NCBI GenBank assembly: GCA_016293645.1
Contig: JAEDDW010000069.1
Span: forward strand, 1 to 9,567
DNA length: 9,567 bases
Source: Treponema sp.
GTDB lineage: Bacteria > Spirochaetota > Spirochaetia > Treponematales > Treponemataceae
Direction: 5' to 3'
The notes below the pieces were generated by a model. It was not told the DNA's origin, ran no database searches, and saw only the letters and a list, made by a program, of their open reading frames with translations. A program made the translations under genes and the position numbers. Below are positions 1 through 6,381 of the stretch, one piece after another (position 1 is the first letter of the stretch; each line of letters starts with the position of its first letter).

Positions 1-85
1 GATTTATGCAGGATTGTAAATAAAAGTGCATAAATATGCAGTCCAAGGGTATTGGGGAAGTACAGGAATTTACAAGGGATTTTTA
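1..85. other. Left edge, no supported gene; short inverted repeat at 27-40
   Basis: No reading frame here is long enough to support a gene. All three plus frames meet stops within the first 35 bases, and the longest open piece (20-103) has no ribosome-binding site. It could hold the last few codons of a gene that starts outside the window. The only structure I see is the inverted repeat TGCATA-AA-TATGCA at 27-40, six-base perfect arms with a two-base spacer, which could be an operator half-site pair or chance. Confidence 0.4.
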
Positions 86-214
86 AAAGCAAAAAGGAAG
101 CCGTAGCTTCCTTTTTTCATCTAATTAGTATTTACATTTTCGTAAAAAATGTAAAAGCATTTTGCGAGGTCATAAGACCTCTTGTTAGCAGGTTGACTAG
201 AAAAATTAACCAGT
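86..214 (-). ncRNA. tracrRNA of the type II-C CRISPR system
   Basis: The RNA pairs with the repeat part of crRNA and holds it in Cas9. On the minus strand, positions 214-184 are an anti-repeat. Pairing with the crRNA-sense repeat gives 3 bp, a bulged U, 11 bp, a U-U mismatch, 10 bp, a G-U wobble and 4 bp. Next comes a nexus-like hairpin (GAGGTC stem, TTAT loop, 166-181), a possible small GCA/TGC stem, a perfect 10-bp stem with a 5-base loop at 131-155, and the terminator hairpin at 91-116. The start near 214 follows from the promoter at 221-249, so the anti-repeat sits at the very 5' end. Predicted length is about 128 nt. The pairing and the promoter are seen; both ends are inferred. Orientation fits an array read on the minus strand. 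Confidence 0.92.
91..116 (-). terminator. tracrRNA terminator, probably bidirectional
   Basis: An 11-bp perfect stem (91-101 with 106-116) closes on a CGTA loop (TACG on the minus strand). Read on the minus strand, it ends in a T-run inside the stem followed by GCTTTT, and it lies where a tracrRNA 3' end is expected. Read on the plus strand, it ends in a run of six T, so it can also stop transcripts entering from the left and insulate the cas promoter region. Confidence 0.85.
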
Positions 215-220
215 ATTCTA

Positions 221-249
221 AATATAGTTGAGAAATCATAAATTGTCAA
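221..249 (-). promoter_or_regulatory. tracrRNA promoter
   Basis: On the minus strand, TTGACA (244-249) is a perfect -35 box, followed after exactly 17 bp by TATATT (221-226), a 5 of 6 match to the -10 consensus. The predicted start is near 214, at the first paired base of the anti-repeat. It diverges from the cas9 promoter; the two -35 boxes are only 17 bp apart. Confidence 0.85.
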
Positions 250-266
250 ATTTTATGCAGATTTCT

Positions 267-295
267 TTGCCAAATAATCATTTTGCTCTTATACT
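267..295 (+). promoter_or_regulatory. cas9 operon promoter
   Basis: TTGCCA (267-272) and TATACT (290-295) each match the sigma70 consensus at 5 of 6 positions, with 17 bp between them. The predicted start is near 302, giving a leader of only about 13 nt that still contains the AGAGG ribosome-binding site at 305-309. Confidence 0.7.
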
Positions 296-314
296 TTAAA
301 ATATAGAGGTGCAC

Positions 315-3300
315 ATGGCTAAAAATATTGATTATCGGCTTGGGCTTGACCTTGGAACTAATTCTATTGGCTGGGCAGTTTATAGTATTGATAAAGATAA
401 AAAACCGAATTCGTTAATTGATATGGGTGTAAGAATCTTCTCTGATGGTAGAAATCCTAAGACAAAAGAACCTCTTGCTGTTGAAAGACGTATTGCTCGT
501 GGAATAAGAAGACAAAATTATAGAAGAAAACTTAGGAGAAAACAGACATTCAGGATTTTGCAAAAGGAAGGGCTCTTTCCTAATTTAAAGGAAGAATGTC
601 TTGCTCTTAAGAAACTTAACCCTTATGAACTGAGAATAAAAGCATTGGATTCTAAACTAGAGCCTTTTGAATTGGGGAGAGTCCTTTTTAATTTGTCTGT
701 AAGGCGTGGATTCAAAAGCAATAGAAAAGATGGTACAAGAGAAGATGTTTCGGAAAAAGAAACAAAGGGTGGAAATCTATCTCAGTCTCAAATGTGTAAC
801 GAACTTTTGAAGGCAATGCTTGCTTCTGGTTGCAGAACCATCGGGGAATTTTTGTGGGATAACAAAGATGAAAATGAAGGAATACGATTTGTACCTGGCA
901 GAACAAATTACTATCCTTTAAGACAATTGTATGTCGAAGAATTCAATCTCATTAAACAGAAACAGGAAAAATATTTTAAGAATATAGATTGGAACTCAAT
1001 TTATGAATCCATTTTCAACCAAAGACCTCTAAAACCACAGGAGAGAGGCAGGTGCCAGTATATGCCTGAGAATGAACGCTCGTATAAGGCATTCCCTTCA
1101 AGTGAAAAAATCCGTGTACTTCAGGAAATTAGAAACCTGAATTATCAGACTGGTGAAGGGAAAGTATTGCCTTTAACAGAGGAACAAGAAGATAAACTTA
1201 TTTCTATCCTCTACAATCAGGCTACAGTAAAATTCGATGCGATGAAGAAGAAGTTGGAATTAACCCCTGATTGTACTTTTAATCTTGAAGTTAAAAGCAG
1301 AACAGGATTGAATGGCTGTCCCACTTCTGTAAAACTCAGGAATGAAAAATGCTTTGGAAAATTATGGGATGAACTGTCACTTGAGGAACAAGATGAAATA
1401 GTTGAAAAACTAATTGTTGCTGAAGAAGACAGCGAAGTTTTGGAAATGCTTTCAAAGTATGCTCTAACCGATGAACAGAAGTCCTGCATAACTAATATTG
1501 TTCTTGTAAGTGGAACAACAATGCTTTGCAAGGAAGTTACTCAAGCTATTGTAAAGAAAATGGAGGATAAGGTAACTCGTCCTGTATTTTCAGCTGCAGT
1601 CCAAATGCTTGGCTACAAATATGCAGATCAAACTGTTGAAAAATATGATACGCTGCCTTATTACGGAAAAGTTCTTGTTGGCTCAACGATAGGAATCAAG
1701 GCTGATGCTCCGGAAGAAAAGCCTGAATTAAAATATGGAAAGATAAGTAATCCAACAGTACATGTTGCACTGAATCAAACTAGAACAGTAGTAAACTGCA
1801 TTATCAAGGAGTATGGCAAACCTAAGCAGATTGTAGTAGAACTTTCAAGGGATCTAAAAAACAGTAGGGAAGCAAAGGACAGAATTCTTAGGGAACAATC
1901 TCAGAATGCAAAGAGAAATGAAGTAATAAATAAGAATTTGTCTGATGCCTATAAAATTGAACATCCTTCAAGAATAGATAGACTCAAGTTCAGATTATGG
2001 GAAGAATTGGGTATTGAAACGCTCAGCCGCAAATGCATCTACTGTGGAAAAAATATTTCCGGGGCAGAGCTTTTTACAAAGAATATTGAAATAGAACATA
2101 TTCTTCCTTTTAGCAGAACCTTGTTGGATTCAGAGTCAAATCTTACTATAGCCCACAGTTCCTGCAATGCTTTTAAAAAGGAAAGGTCTCCTTTTGAGGC
2201 TTTTTCTTCAAATCCCAAAGGATTTAACTGGGCAGAAATTCTTGCTCGTGCAAATTGTCTGAGAAACCCCGTAAAGCGTTCGAGATTTTCTGTAAATGCC
2301 ATGGAGAATTTTGAAGAAGACAGTAAGTTCATTGCAAGGCAGCTAACTGATAATGCATATCTTTCAAAGTCTGCATTGAAATACCTGAAGTCTATATGTG
2401 ATGATGTTTGGTCAGTAAACGGAGGAATGACAAAACTTCTTCGTGATAAATGGGATATAGATTCGATTCTGAAGAGAAAGATTGGTGATAAAGAAGCAAC
2501 CCATTTTAACTTGAAACCAGAACAAGTTGGTACATACAGAAAGAACAGGTATGATCATCGTCATCATGCGTTGGATGCAAGTGTTATTGCTCTTGTTGAC
2601 CGCAGTATGGTAAGCGAAATATCTCATTTGAATTCAATCCGTCAAAAAAACGGAATAGAAGTACCTCAGATGCCTGTTTTGAGAACAGAACTCGTTGATA
2701 AAGTAAAAAGAATTGTTCCAAGCTTTAAGCCTGATCATGGAATTCAGGGAAAGCTTTCAAAAGAAACATTGCTCGGAAAGATTAAATTACCTTCAGACGG
2801 TTCAGAAGTTTATGTTACGAGAGAAATCATAGAGTCGTTCAAATCTGTAAAAGACCTTGAAAGTATCGTTGATGAAAAAATAAAAAGGGATTTGCTTGAG
2901 TATGTAAAAAATGCTCCTGTAAGTTTTGAAAAAGCTGTTCTTGATTATGCAACAGAGAAGAGAATAAAAAAGTTACGCTGTATAAACAGGGTGCAGACTC
3001 CTATTGTGATTGCGGGGGATGTTCCTCGTTATCTTGCTCCGGATGATTATTTTTCAGCGATTATTTGGCAAGTTCCTCCGAAAAAAGAGGGGGCTGGACC
3101 AACTTATCAGGCTCAGTATATAAGGCGTGATGAATTGGATGCTCGCGGAAATGTAAAGAAATCGGTAATTGAAAATGGAAAACCTCATCCTGTGGCAAAA
3201 AATATGGGTATGATACATAAAGGTGATTACCTGGAATTTACTGAAAACGGGAAAAGTTATTTGTGTCGTATTGCAGGGTATGCGGCGACGAGTAATAAAT

Positions 3301-3494
3301 TGGATTATCGCCCGATTTGTTCTGTTACAAATTGTGCTGATTGGTTAATATCAACTGCAGATGTCATGACTGAACCTTGCTGGAAAATGCAGAAGACTCA
3401 GAACTGGATTTCTGTAAATATTCTGTTCGGAATAAAAAACGCACGGTTTGTTACAGTGAATCCTATAGGTCGAATTTTTAAAAATAAGCCGTGA
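315..3494 (+). CDS. cas9: Cas9, type II-C CRISPR RNA-guided endonuclease
   Basis: Cas9 uses crRNA and tracrRNA to find and cut matching DNA with its RuvC and HNH nucleases. At 1059 aa it has the short type II-C size. Numbering is from ATG 315, chosen because AGAGG at 305-309 is 5 bases upstream; an in-frame GTG at 309 lies inside that site. RuvC-I is LGLDLGTNSIGWAV with Asp12. An Arg-rich bridge helix covers about 57-80. The recognition lobe follows to about 450. RuvC-II is IVVELS with Glu509. HNH has EIEHILP with His595, and Asn618 in the position of SpCas9 Asn863. RuvC-III is HHALDAS with His751 and Asp754. The C-terminal region from about 860 should be the PAM-interacting part and ends in VNPIGRIF, a usual II-C ending. 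The HNH also keeps CxxC (574, 577) and HxxC (614, 617), likely zinc ligands. All catalytic residues are present, so it should be active. The PAM cannot be read from sequence. The stop overlaps the cas1 start. Confidence 0.97.
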   Translation: MAKNIDYRLGLDLGTNSIGWAVYSIDKDKKPNSLIDMGVRIFSDGRNPKTKEPLAVERRIARGIRRQNYRRKLRRKQTFRILQKEGLFPNLKEECLALKKLNPYELRIKALDSKLEPFELGRVLFNLSVRRGFKSNRKDGTREDVSEKETKGGNLSQSQMCNELLKAMLASGCRTIGEFLWDNKDENEGIRFVPGRTNYYPLRQLYVEEFNLIKQKQEKYFKNIDWNSIYESIFNQRPLKPQERGRCQYMPENERSYKAFPSSEKIRVLQEIRNLNYQTGEGKVLPLTEEQEDKLISILYNQATVKFDAMKKKLELTPDCTFNLEVKSRTGLNGCPTSVKLRNEKCFGKLWDELSLEEQDEIVEKLIVAEEDSEVLEMLSKYALTDEQKSCITNIVLVSGTTMLCKEVTQAIVKKMEDKVTRPVFSAAVQMLGYKYADQTVEKYDTLPYYGKVLVGSTIGIKADAPEEKPELKYGKISNPTVHVALNQTRTVVNCIIKEYGKPKQIVVELSRDLKNSREAKDRILREQSQNAKRNEVINKNLSDAYKIEHPSRIDRLKFRLWEELGIETLSRKCIYCGKNISGAELFTKNIEIEHILPFSRTLLDSESNLTIAHSSCNAFKKERSPFEAFSSNPKGFNWAEILARANCLRNPVKRSRFSVNAMENFEEDSKFIARQLTDNAYLSKSALKYLKSICDDVWSVNGGMTKLLRDKWDIDSILKRKIGDKEATHFNLKPEQVGTYRKNRYDHRHHALDASVIALVDRSMVSEISHLNSIRQKNGIEVPQMPVLRTELVDKVKRIVPSFKPDHGIQGKLSKETLLGKIKLPSDGSEVYVTREIIESFKSVKDLESIVDEKIKRDLLEYVKNAPVSFEKAVLDYATEKRIKKLRCINRVQTPIVIAGDVPRYLAPDDYFSAIIWQVPPKKEGAGPTYQAQYIRRDELDARGNVKKSVIENGKPHPVAKNMGMIHKGDYLEFTENGKSYLCRIAGYAATSNKLDYRPICSVTNCADWLISTADVMTEPCWKMQKTQNWISVNILFGIKNARFVTVNPIGRIFKNKP

Positions 3495-4447
3495 TAAACT
3501 CTGTTCGGCATGCCGATAATATAATTGTGCTGAACAGAGTACTGGAGATAAGTCAAGAAAATAGATATGTCTCTCTCAATCGTGGTTTCGCCGTAATCAA
3601 GGAAAAAGATACTGAAATCGGTTCTGTTCCTCTTGATGACATTGCTGTAATGTTGCTTTCTGCTCAGAGCGTCACCATTACAAAAAATGTGTTGAATGCG
3701 CTGGCAGAAAAAGGCTGTGTTACCGTCTTGTGCGGAAAAAATTATATTCCAATGAGTATGGTAATACCAGAATATTCTCATTATCTTTTTGCTAAAATCC
3801 TTAAAGGTCAAATTAATGCAAGTCTTCCGTTCAAGAAAAGGGTTTGGCAGCAAATTGTCATAAGAAAAATCCAAAACCAAGCTATAGCATTGCGCGTTTG
3901 TGGCAAAAACGATGAATCAGAAGTAATTGATAAAATATCAGTGTCTGTTGATTCAGGAGATACTTCCAACAGGGAAGGCTATGCTGCCAAAATGTACTTT
4001 AAATTTCTGTTTGGTGAAGAATTTTGCAGAGATAGAGAAGAAGAAGGGGTAAATAGTCTTTTGAACTATGGATATGCAATAATGAGGGCCGCCATGGCAA
4101 GGGCAGTCTGTTCAAGCGGTCTTTTGCCTGCTCTTGGGATCCATCATGAAAACAACTTGAATCAGTTTTGTCTTGTGGATGATCTTTTTGAAATCTATAG
4201 GGCTATGGTGGATTGTGTTGTTTATAAGCTTGTTCAGGATGGCGAATCGGAAGTTACACCTGCCGTAAAGAAAATACTTGCGAAACTGCTGAATGCTAGA
4301 ATAATGACGGTCGAGGGGGTCTCAACAGTTGTAAAAAGCATGCGTTATTACGCAATGTCATTTGTAAAAGCTTTGGAATATAAGAAACCTGTCATTGAAT
4401 TGCCCGTGTGGGAAGGAGATGAATATGGAATTACAATCCTTGAATAG
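3491..4447 (+). CDS. cas1: Cas1, CRISPR adaptation integrase
   Basis: Cas1 is the metal-dependent integrase that, with Cas2, inserts new spacers into the array. Length is 318 aa, near the usual 300. The start is a GTG at 3491 that overlaps the cas9 TGA by four bases (GTGA), so translation is probably coupled; there is no strong ribosome-binding site. An N-terminal beta domain (about 8-95) leads into the helical catalytic domain. Likely catalytic residues are Glu162 (in NREGYAAKMYF), His219 (in LGIHHENN) and Asp231 or Glu234 (in LVDDLFEIYR), matching the Glu-His-Asp set of the family. It ends with TAG inside the 5' end of cas2. No csn2 or cas4 accompanies it, which with the short Cas9 defines subtype II-C. 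Confidence 0.96.
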   Translation: MINSVRHADNIIVLNRVLEISQENRYVSLNRGFAVIKEKDTEIGSVPLDDIAVMLLSAQSVTITKNVLNALAEKGCVTVLCGKNYIPMSMVIPEYSHYLFAKILKGQINASLPFKKRVWQQIVIRKIQNQAIALRVCGKNDESEVIDKISVSVDSGDTSNREGYAAKMYFKFLFGEEFCRDREEEGVNSLLNYGYAIMRAAMARAVCSSGLLPALGIHHENNLNQFCLVDDLFEIYRAMVDCVVYKLVQDGESEVTPAVKKILAKLLNARIMTVEGVSTVVKSMRYYAMSFVKALEYKKPVIELPVWEGDEYGITILE

Positions 4448-4760
4448 GTATGAGCTTATGTGGATGCTTGTTTTGTTTGACTTGCCGACTGCGGAAAAAT
4501 ATCAGCAGAAAGAGGCTACAAAATTCAGGAGTTTTCTTTTGGATAACGGATTTTCCATGGTTCAGTATTCGATTTATACTAAGCTGTTCTCTGGAAAAGA
4601 TGCCTGCCAGAAATATTACGGTCAAATAAGGCTGAATTTACCGGAAGAAGGAAAAGTAGATATTGTAACCATTACAGATCGTCAGTATGAAAACATCATA
4701 AGCTATCAGGGAAAGCAAAAAACAGAAAAAAAACAGGCTGAACAGCTAGAATTATTCTGA
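4425..4760 (+). CDS. cas2: Cas2, CRISPR adaptation subunit
   Basis: Cas2 forms the central dimer of the Cas1-Cas2 spacer integration complex. It is 111 aa from ATG 4425, which sits 6 bases after a strong AAGGAG at 4413-4418; the in-frame ATG at 4419 is too close to that site. The first beta strand is WMLVLFDLPT with the conserved Asp; FSMVQYSIYTKLF is the typical second strand and turn; VDIVTITDRQYENI is the fourth-strand region. The last 20 residues are charged and rich in Lys, Gln and Glu. It overlaps cas1 by 23 bases and is the last gene of the operon, about 70 bases before the array. Confidence 0.95.
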   Translation: MELQSLNRYELMWMLVLFDLPTAEKYQQKEATKFRSFLLDNGFSMVQYSIYTKLFSGKDACQKYYGQIRLNLPEEGKVDIVTITDRQYENIISYQGKQKTEKKQAEQLELF

Positions 4761-4769
4761 TTTTTGGTT

Positions 4770-4827
4770 AAAAAAAATATGCCCGGCATAGGATAAATCC
4801 ATGAAATATATGGAATTATGCCGGACA
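4770..4827 (-). terminator. Terminator of CRISPR array transcripts
   Basis: The outer arms 4780-4790 and 4817-4827 pair with one mismatch in 11 bp, and an inner TCCAT/ATGGA stem (4798-4802 with 4810-4814) shortens the loop. Read on the minus strand, the stem is followed by ATA and a run of eight T (4777-4770), a classical intrinsic terminator. Read on the plus strand, only four T follow, inside the first repeat, so it is a weak stop for the cas operon. Its placement stops array transcripts before they run antisense through cas2. Confidence 0.8.
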
Positions 4828-4828
4828 G

Positions 4829-5325
4829 ATTTTAACTGATTAATTTTTCAAGTCAACCTGCAACCCGTTAGCAGTAAAGGCATAACCTTCAGCAATTTTA
4901 ACTGATTAATTTTTCAAGTCAACCTGCAACTAATAATGTCCAAACAATAGACTTATCACTATTTTAACTGATTAATTTTTCAAGTCAACCTGCAACTGAA
5001 CTGTCTTACATGCCTTAATATATGTTATTTTAACTGATTAATTTTTCAAGTCAACCTGCAACGTCTCATTATGATGAGATCTCCAGAACTGGATTTTAAC
5101 TGATTAATTTTTCAAGTCAACCTGCAACACATAAAATAGCAAATACCGAACCAAACAGATTTTAACTGATTAATTTTTCAAGTCAACCTGCAACTGCGCT
5201 ATGACACTTACGATATTGACCCAATTTTAACTGATTAATTTTTCAAGTCAACCTGCAACTACATTTACGTGTAAAATGCTACACTTACTATTTTAACTGA
5301 TTAATTTTTCAAGTCAACCTGCAAC
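4829..5325 (-). CRISPR. CRISPR array, 8 repeats and 7 spacers, crRNA sense on the minus strand
   Basis: Eight identical 36-bp repeats start at 4829, 4895, 4961, 5027, 5093, 5159, 5224 and 5290. Spacers are 30 bp, except the sixth (5195-5223), which is 29. In crRNA sense (minus), each repeat starts GTTGCAGG and ends CAGTTAAAAT, the usual GTTG...AAT form of type II-C repeats. Sense is supported by the tracrRNA anti-repeat, the promoter inside each repeat, and the minus-strand terminator at 4770-4827. No repeat is degenerate, so sequence decay does not show which end is old. By transcription sense, the leader side would be the right end (5326 onward), which holds a broken gene and not an obvious AT-rich leader. 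None of the spacers has a full match within this window. Confidence 0.99.
5290..5317 (-). promoter_or_regulatory. Promoter embedded in the CRISPR repeat (repeat 8 shown; same in all eight)
   Basis: On the minus strand, the repeat holds TTGACT (5312-5317 here), 16 bp, then TAAAAT (5290-5295), each 5 of 6 against sigma70 consensus. The -10 box is the last six bases of the repeat, so initiation would fall about 7 nt into the following spacer and give crRNAs with about 24 nt of guide. Since the repeats are identical, each spacer would have its own promoter. This parallels repeat-borne promoters reported for Neisseria and Campylobacter II-C arrays, but activity here is inferred. Confidence 0.7.
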
Positions 5326-5327
5326 AG

Positions 5328-5795
5328 AAAACATGGTACCCTAAGGAAATCATCGAAAAACTTTATTCAAAAGAAAATCTTGAGCTTGCAAAAGTTGCAG
5401 ATGAGTTTGCAACTATATGGGAAGAAAAAGATTTGGTCATTTCTCGTATTATTGCATAGAAACTGATTTCGGAAGGATTTTCTGATAATGGCGGTCAAGT
5501 TTACAAAAAACTTGACGACAATCTTAAGACATATTTCGAATATGAAAATTATTCTCCAAATCTTGGTTTCAAGACCGAAAAGAAATTTGAAAACAAAAAA
5601 GCACTTAAGCAGGTTTTGGCGGCCGCCGGATGCTCTGAGTTTAGAATGCAAAATCTTGAAGATTCCGGTAATTGGTTAAGCTTTTACTTCACTTATGGCA
5701 CAGATAGAACGATTGAAGACTTTTATCAAGCTATAAAGAATGTACTTGACCAGCTTGAAATCGGCTTTAAGAAAATTTCACAGTCAGAAGCGTAG
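5328..5795 (+). pseudogene. Remnant of an unknown gene: no start codon, one in-frame TAG
   Basis: One reading frame runs from the end of the last CRISPR repeat to TAG at 5793-5795, with a single internal TAG at 5457-5459. Before the stop it reads KTWYPKEIIEKLYS... and ends VISRIIA; after it, in the same frame, KLISEGFSDNGGQVYKKL... and ends KKISQSEA. Both halves look like real soluble, charged protein. There is no ATG, GTG or TTG early in the frame, and tracing back into the repeat soon meets a TGA (5298-5300), so the 5' end is lost. A C to T change in CAG (Gln) would explain the stop. TAG is a genuine stop elsewhere here (cas1, yitT), so general recoding is unlikely. I do not recognise the family. 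Four bases separate its end from the next gene, which suggests a former operon. Confidence 0.6.
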
Positions 5796-5798
5796 TTT

Positions 5799-6110
5799 AT
5801 GCATATCGTTTTTATATTATCGTTTACAGAACTGATTTTGCTGAATTTATTTATAGTTAAGTTCAGCAAGAAAGCAGAGATTACTGCCAGATTTTCGGAA
5901 GATACATTGAATCAGCAAATTCTTTCTATTGATAACGAGTTTAAAAATGGCAAACTTACAAAGAAAGAAGCGGAAAATCAAAAAATTGAAGTATTGAAAG
6001 AAGCCCAAAAACTCACCAAAACTGCAAAAATTCTAAAAATCCTTAAATTTTTAGTTTTGACAGTTAGTTTTTGCGCAGGTCTTCTGACGGTGCCGTTATT
6101 TTTGTTTTAA
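5799..6110 (+). CDS. Small two-helix membrane protein resembling part of FlhA/FHIPEP
   Basis: A 103-aa protein with a hydrophobic N-terminal segment (about 2-22), a charged middle (about 23-77) and a hydrophobic C-terminal segment (about 79-103). The middle reads ARFSEDTLNQQILSID, then EFKNGKLTKKEAENQK, then a Lys-rich stretch ending ILKILKF. This follows the order of the FHIPEP region of the flagellar and type III export gate (FlhA/YscV), where ARF, a Q before ID, a G and EA-rich helix, and a KF occur with similar spacing. Full-length FlhA is about 700 aa, so this would be a miniature or fragment. Resemblance is by eye and moderate. ATG 5799 lies four bases after the preceding remnant, with only weak AGAAG as a possible ribosome-binding site. 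Role unknown; an independent small membrane protein is equally possible. Confidence 0.55.
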   Translation: MHIVFILSFTELILLNLFIVKFSKKAEITARFSEDTLNQQILSIDNEFKNGKLTKKEAENQKIEVLKEAQKLTKTAKILKILKFLVLTVSFCAGLLTVPLFLF

Positions 6111-6149
6111 TGCAAAAGTAATGCAAAAACTCCGAAAATATACTATAAT
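6108..6149 (+). promoter_or_regulatory. Promoter and possible operator of the toxin-antitoxin pair
   Basis: TATAAT at 6144-6149 is a perfect -10 box, 20 bases before the antitoxin start. No good -35 box exists at 16-18 bp. The -35 region instead holds a direct repeat, TAATGCAAAA at 6108-6117 and again at 6119-6128, an 11-bp period that puts both copies on one face of the helix. Antitoxins commonly repress their own operon, so this repeat is a candidate operator; that role is inferred. Confidence 0.55.
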
Positions 6150-6168
6150 AAAAGTGATGGAGGTGAAA

Positions 6169-6381
6169 ATGTCATACGAAGTTTTGGAAAAGCAAATCCG
6201 AGCATTGCCAGAAGAAGCCCTGGAAGATGTTTCTAATTATCTTGATAAAATAAGCCTCATTTATCAATCTAAACAATCTGTTGATTTTTCTTTTGTAGAC
6301 AATATTTTTGGCACTTTAAATGATTCTGAAGCAGACGAGTTGCGTTCTTGTTGTGGATTGAAATTTCGGGAGAACGCATGA
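6169..6381 (+). CDS. Antitoxin of a VapBC-type pair, DUF2281-like
   Basis: A 70-aa acidic protein placed directly before a PIN-domain toxin. ATG 6169 is chosen because GGAGGTGA at 6159-6166 lies at ideal spacing; an upstream in-frame ATG at 6121 lies before the -10 box. The N-terminal part (YEVLEKQIRALPEEALEDVSNYLDKI as a pattern: helix, LPEEAL, helix) is like DUF2281 proteins, small partners of PIN or RelE-type toxins. The C-terminal third (about 38-70), with DFSFVDNIFGTL and DELRS, is probably the flexible part that wraps the toxin. There is no AbrB or MetJ-type DNA-binding fold that I can recognise, so autoregulation is inferred from genetic layout only. The stop overlaps the toxin start by four bases (ATGA). 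Confidence 0.75.
   Translation: MSYEVLEKQIRALPEEALEDVSNYLDKISLIYQSKQSVDFSFVDNIFGTLNDSEADELRSCCGLKFRENA

Noticed and set aside
184..223. The repeat-like sequence left of cas9 read as an isolated CRISPR repeat or a plus-strand tracrRNA.
   Set aside because: The consensus promoter, hairpins and terminator all lie on the minus strand, giving a complete tracrRNA there.
3398..3880. A 160-codon open frame on the minus strand across the cas9-cas1 junction.
   Set aside because: It lies opposite two well-supported genes, has no family resemblance or ribosome-binding site, and is a shadow frame.
5063..5102. Spacer 4 shares CAGAACTGG, continuing into the repeat, with cas9 near 3398-3410, suggesting self-targeting.
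   Set aside because: Only nine bases of the spacer itself match, and the rest differs; this is expected by chance.
5457..5459. Reassigned or suppressed TAG codon.
   Set aside because: TAG ends cas1 and the yitT-family gene here at the right places, so it acts as a normal stop. The frame also lacks a start codon, which points to a pseudogene.
5675..5862. GTTAAGC (5675-5681) and GTTAAGT (5856-5862) as left cassette junctions of the GTTRRRY type.
   Set aside because: Such a degenerate 7-mer is expected about once per kilobase, and both lie inside coding-like frames with no partner structure.
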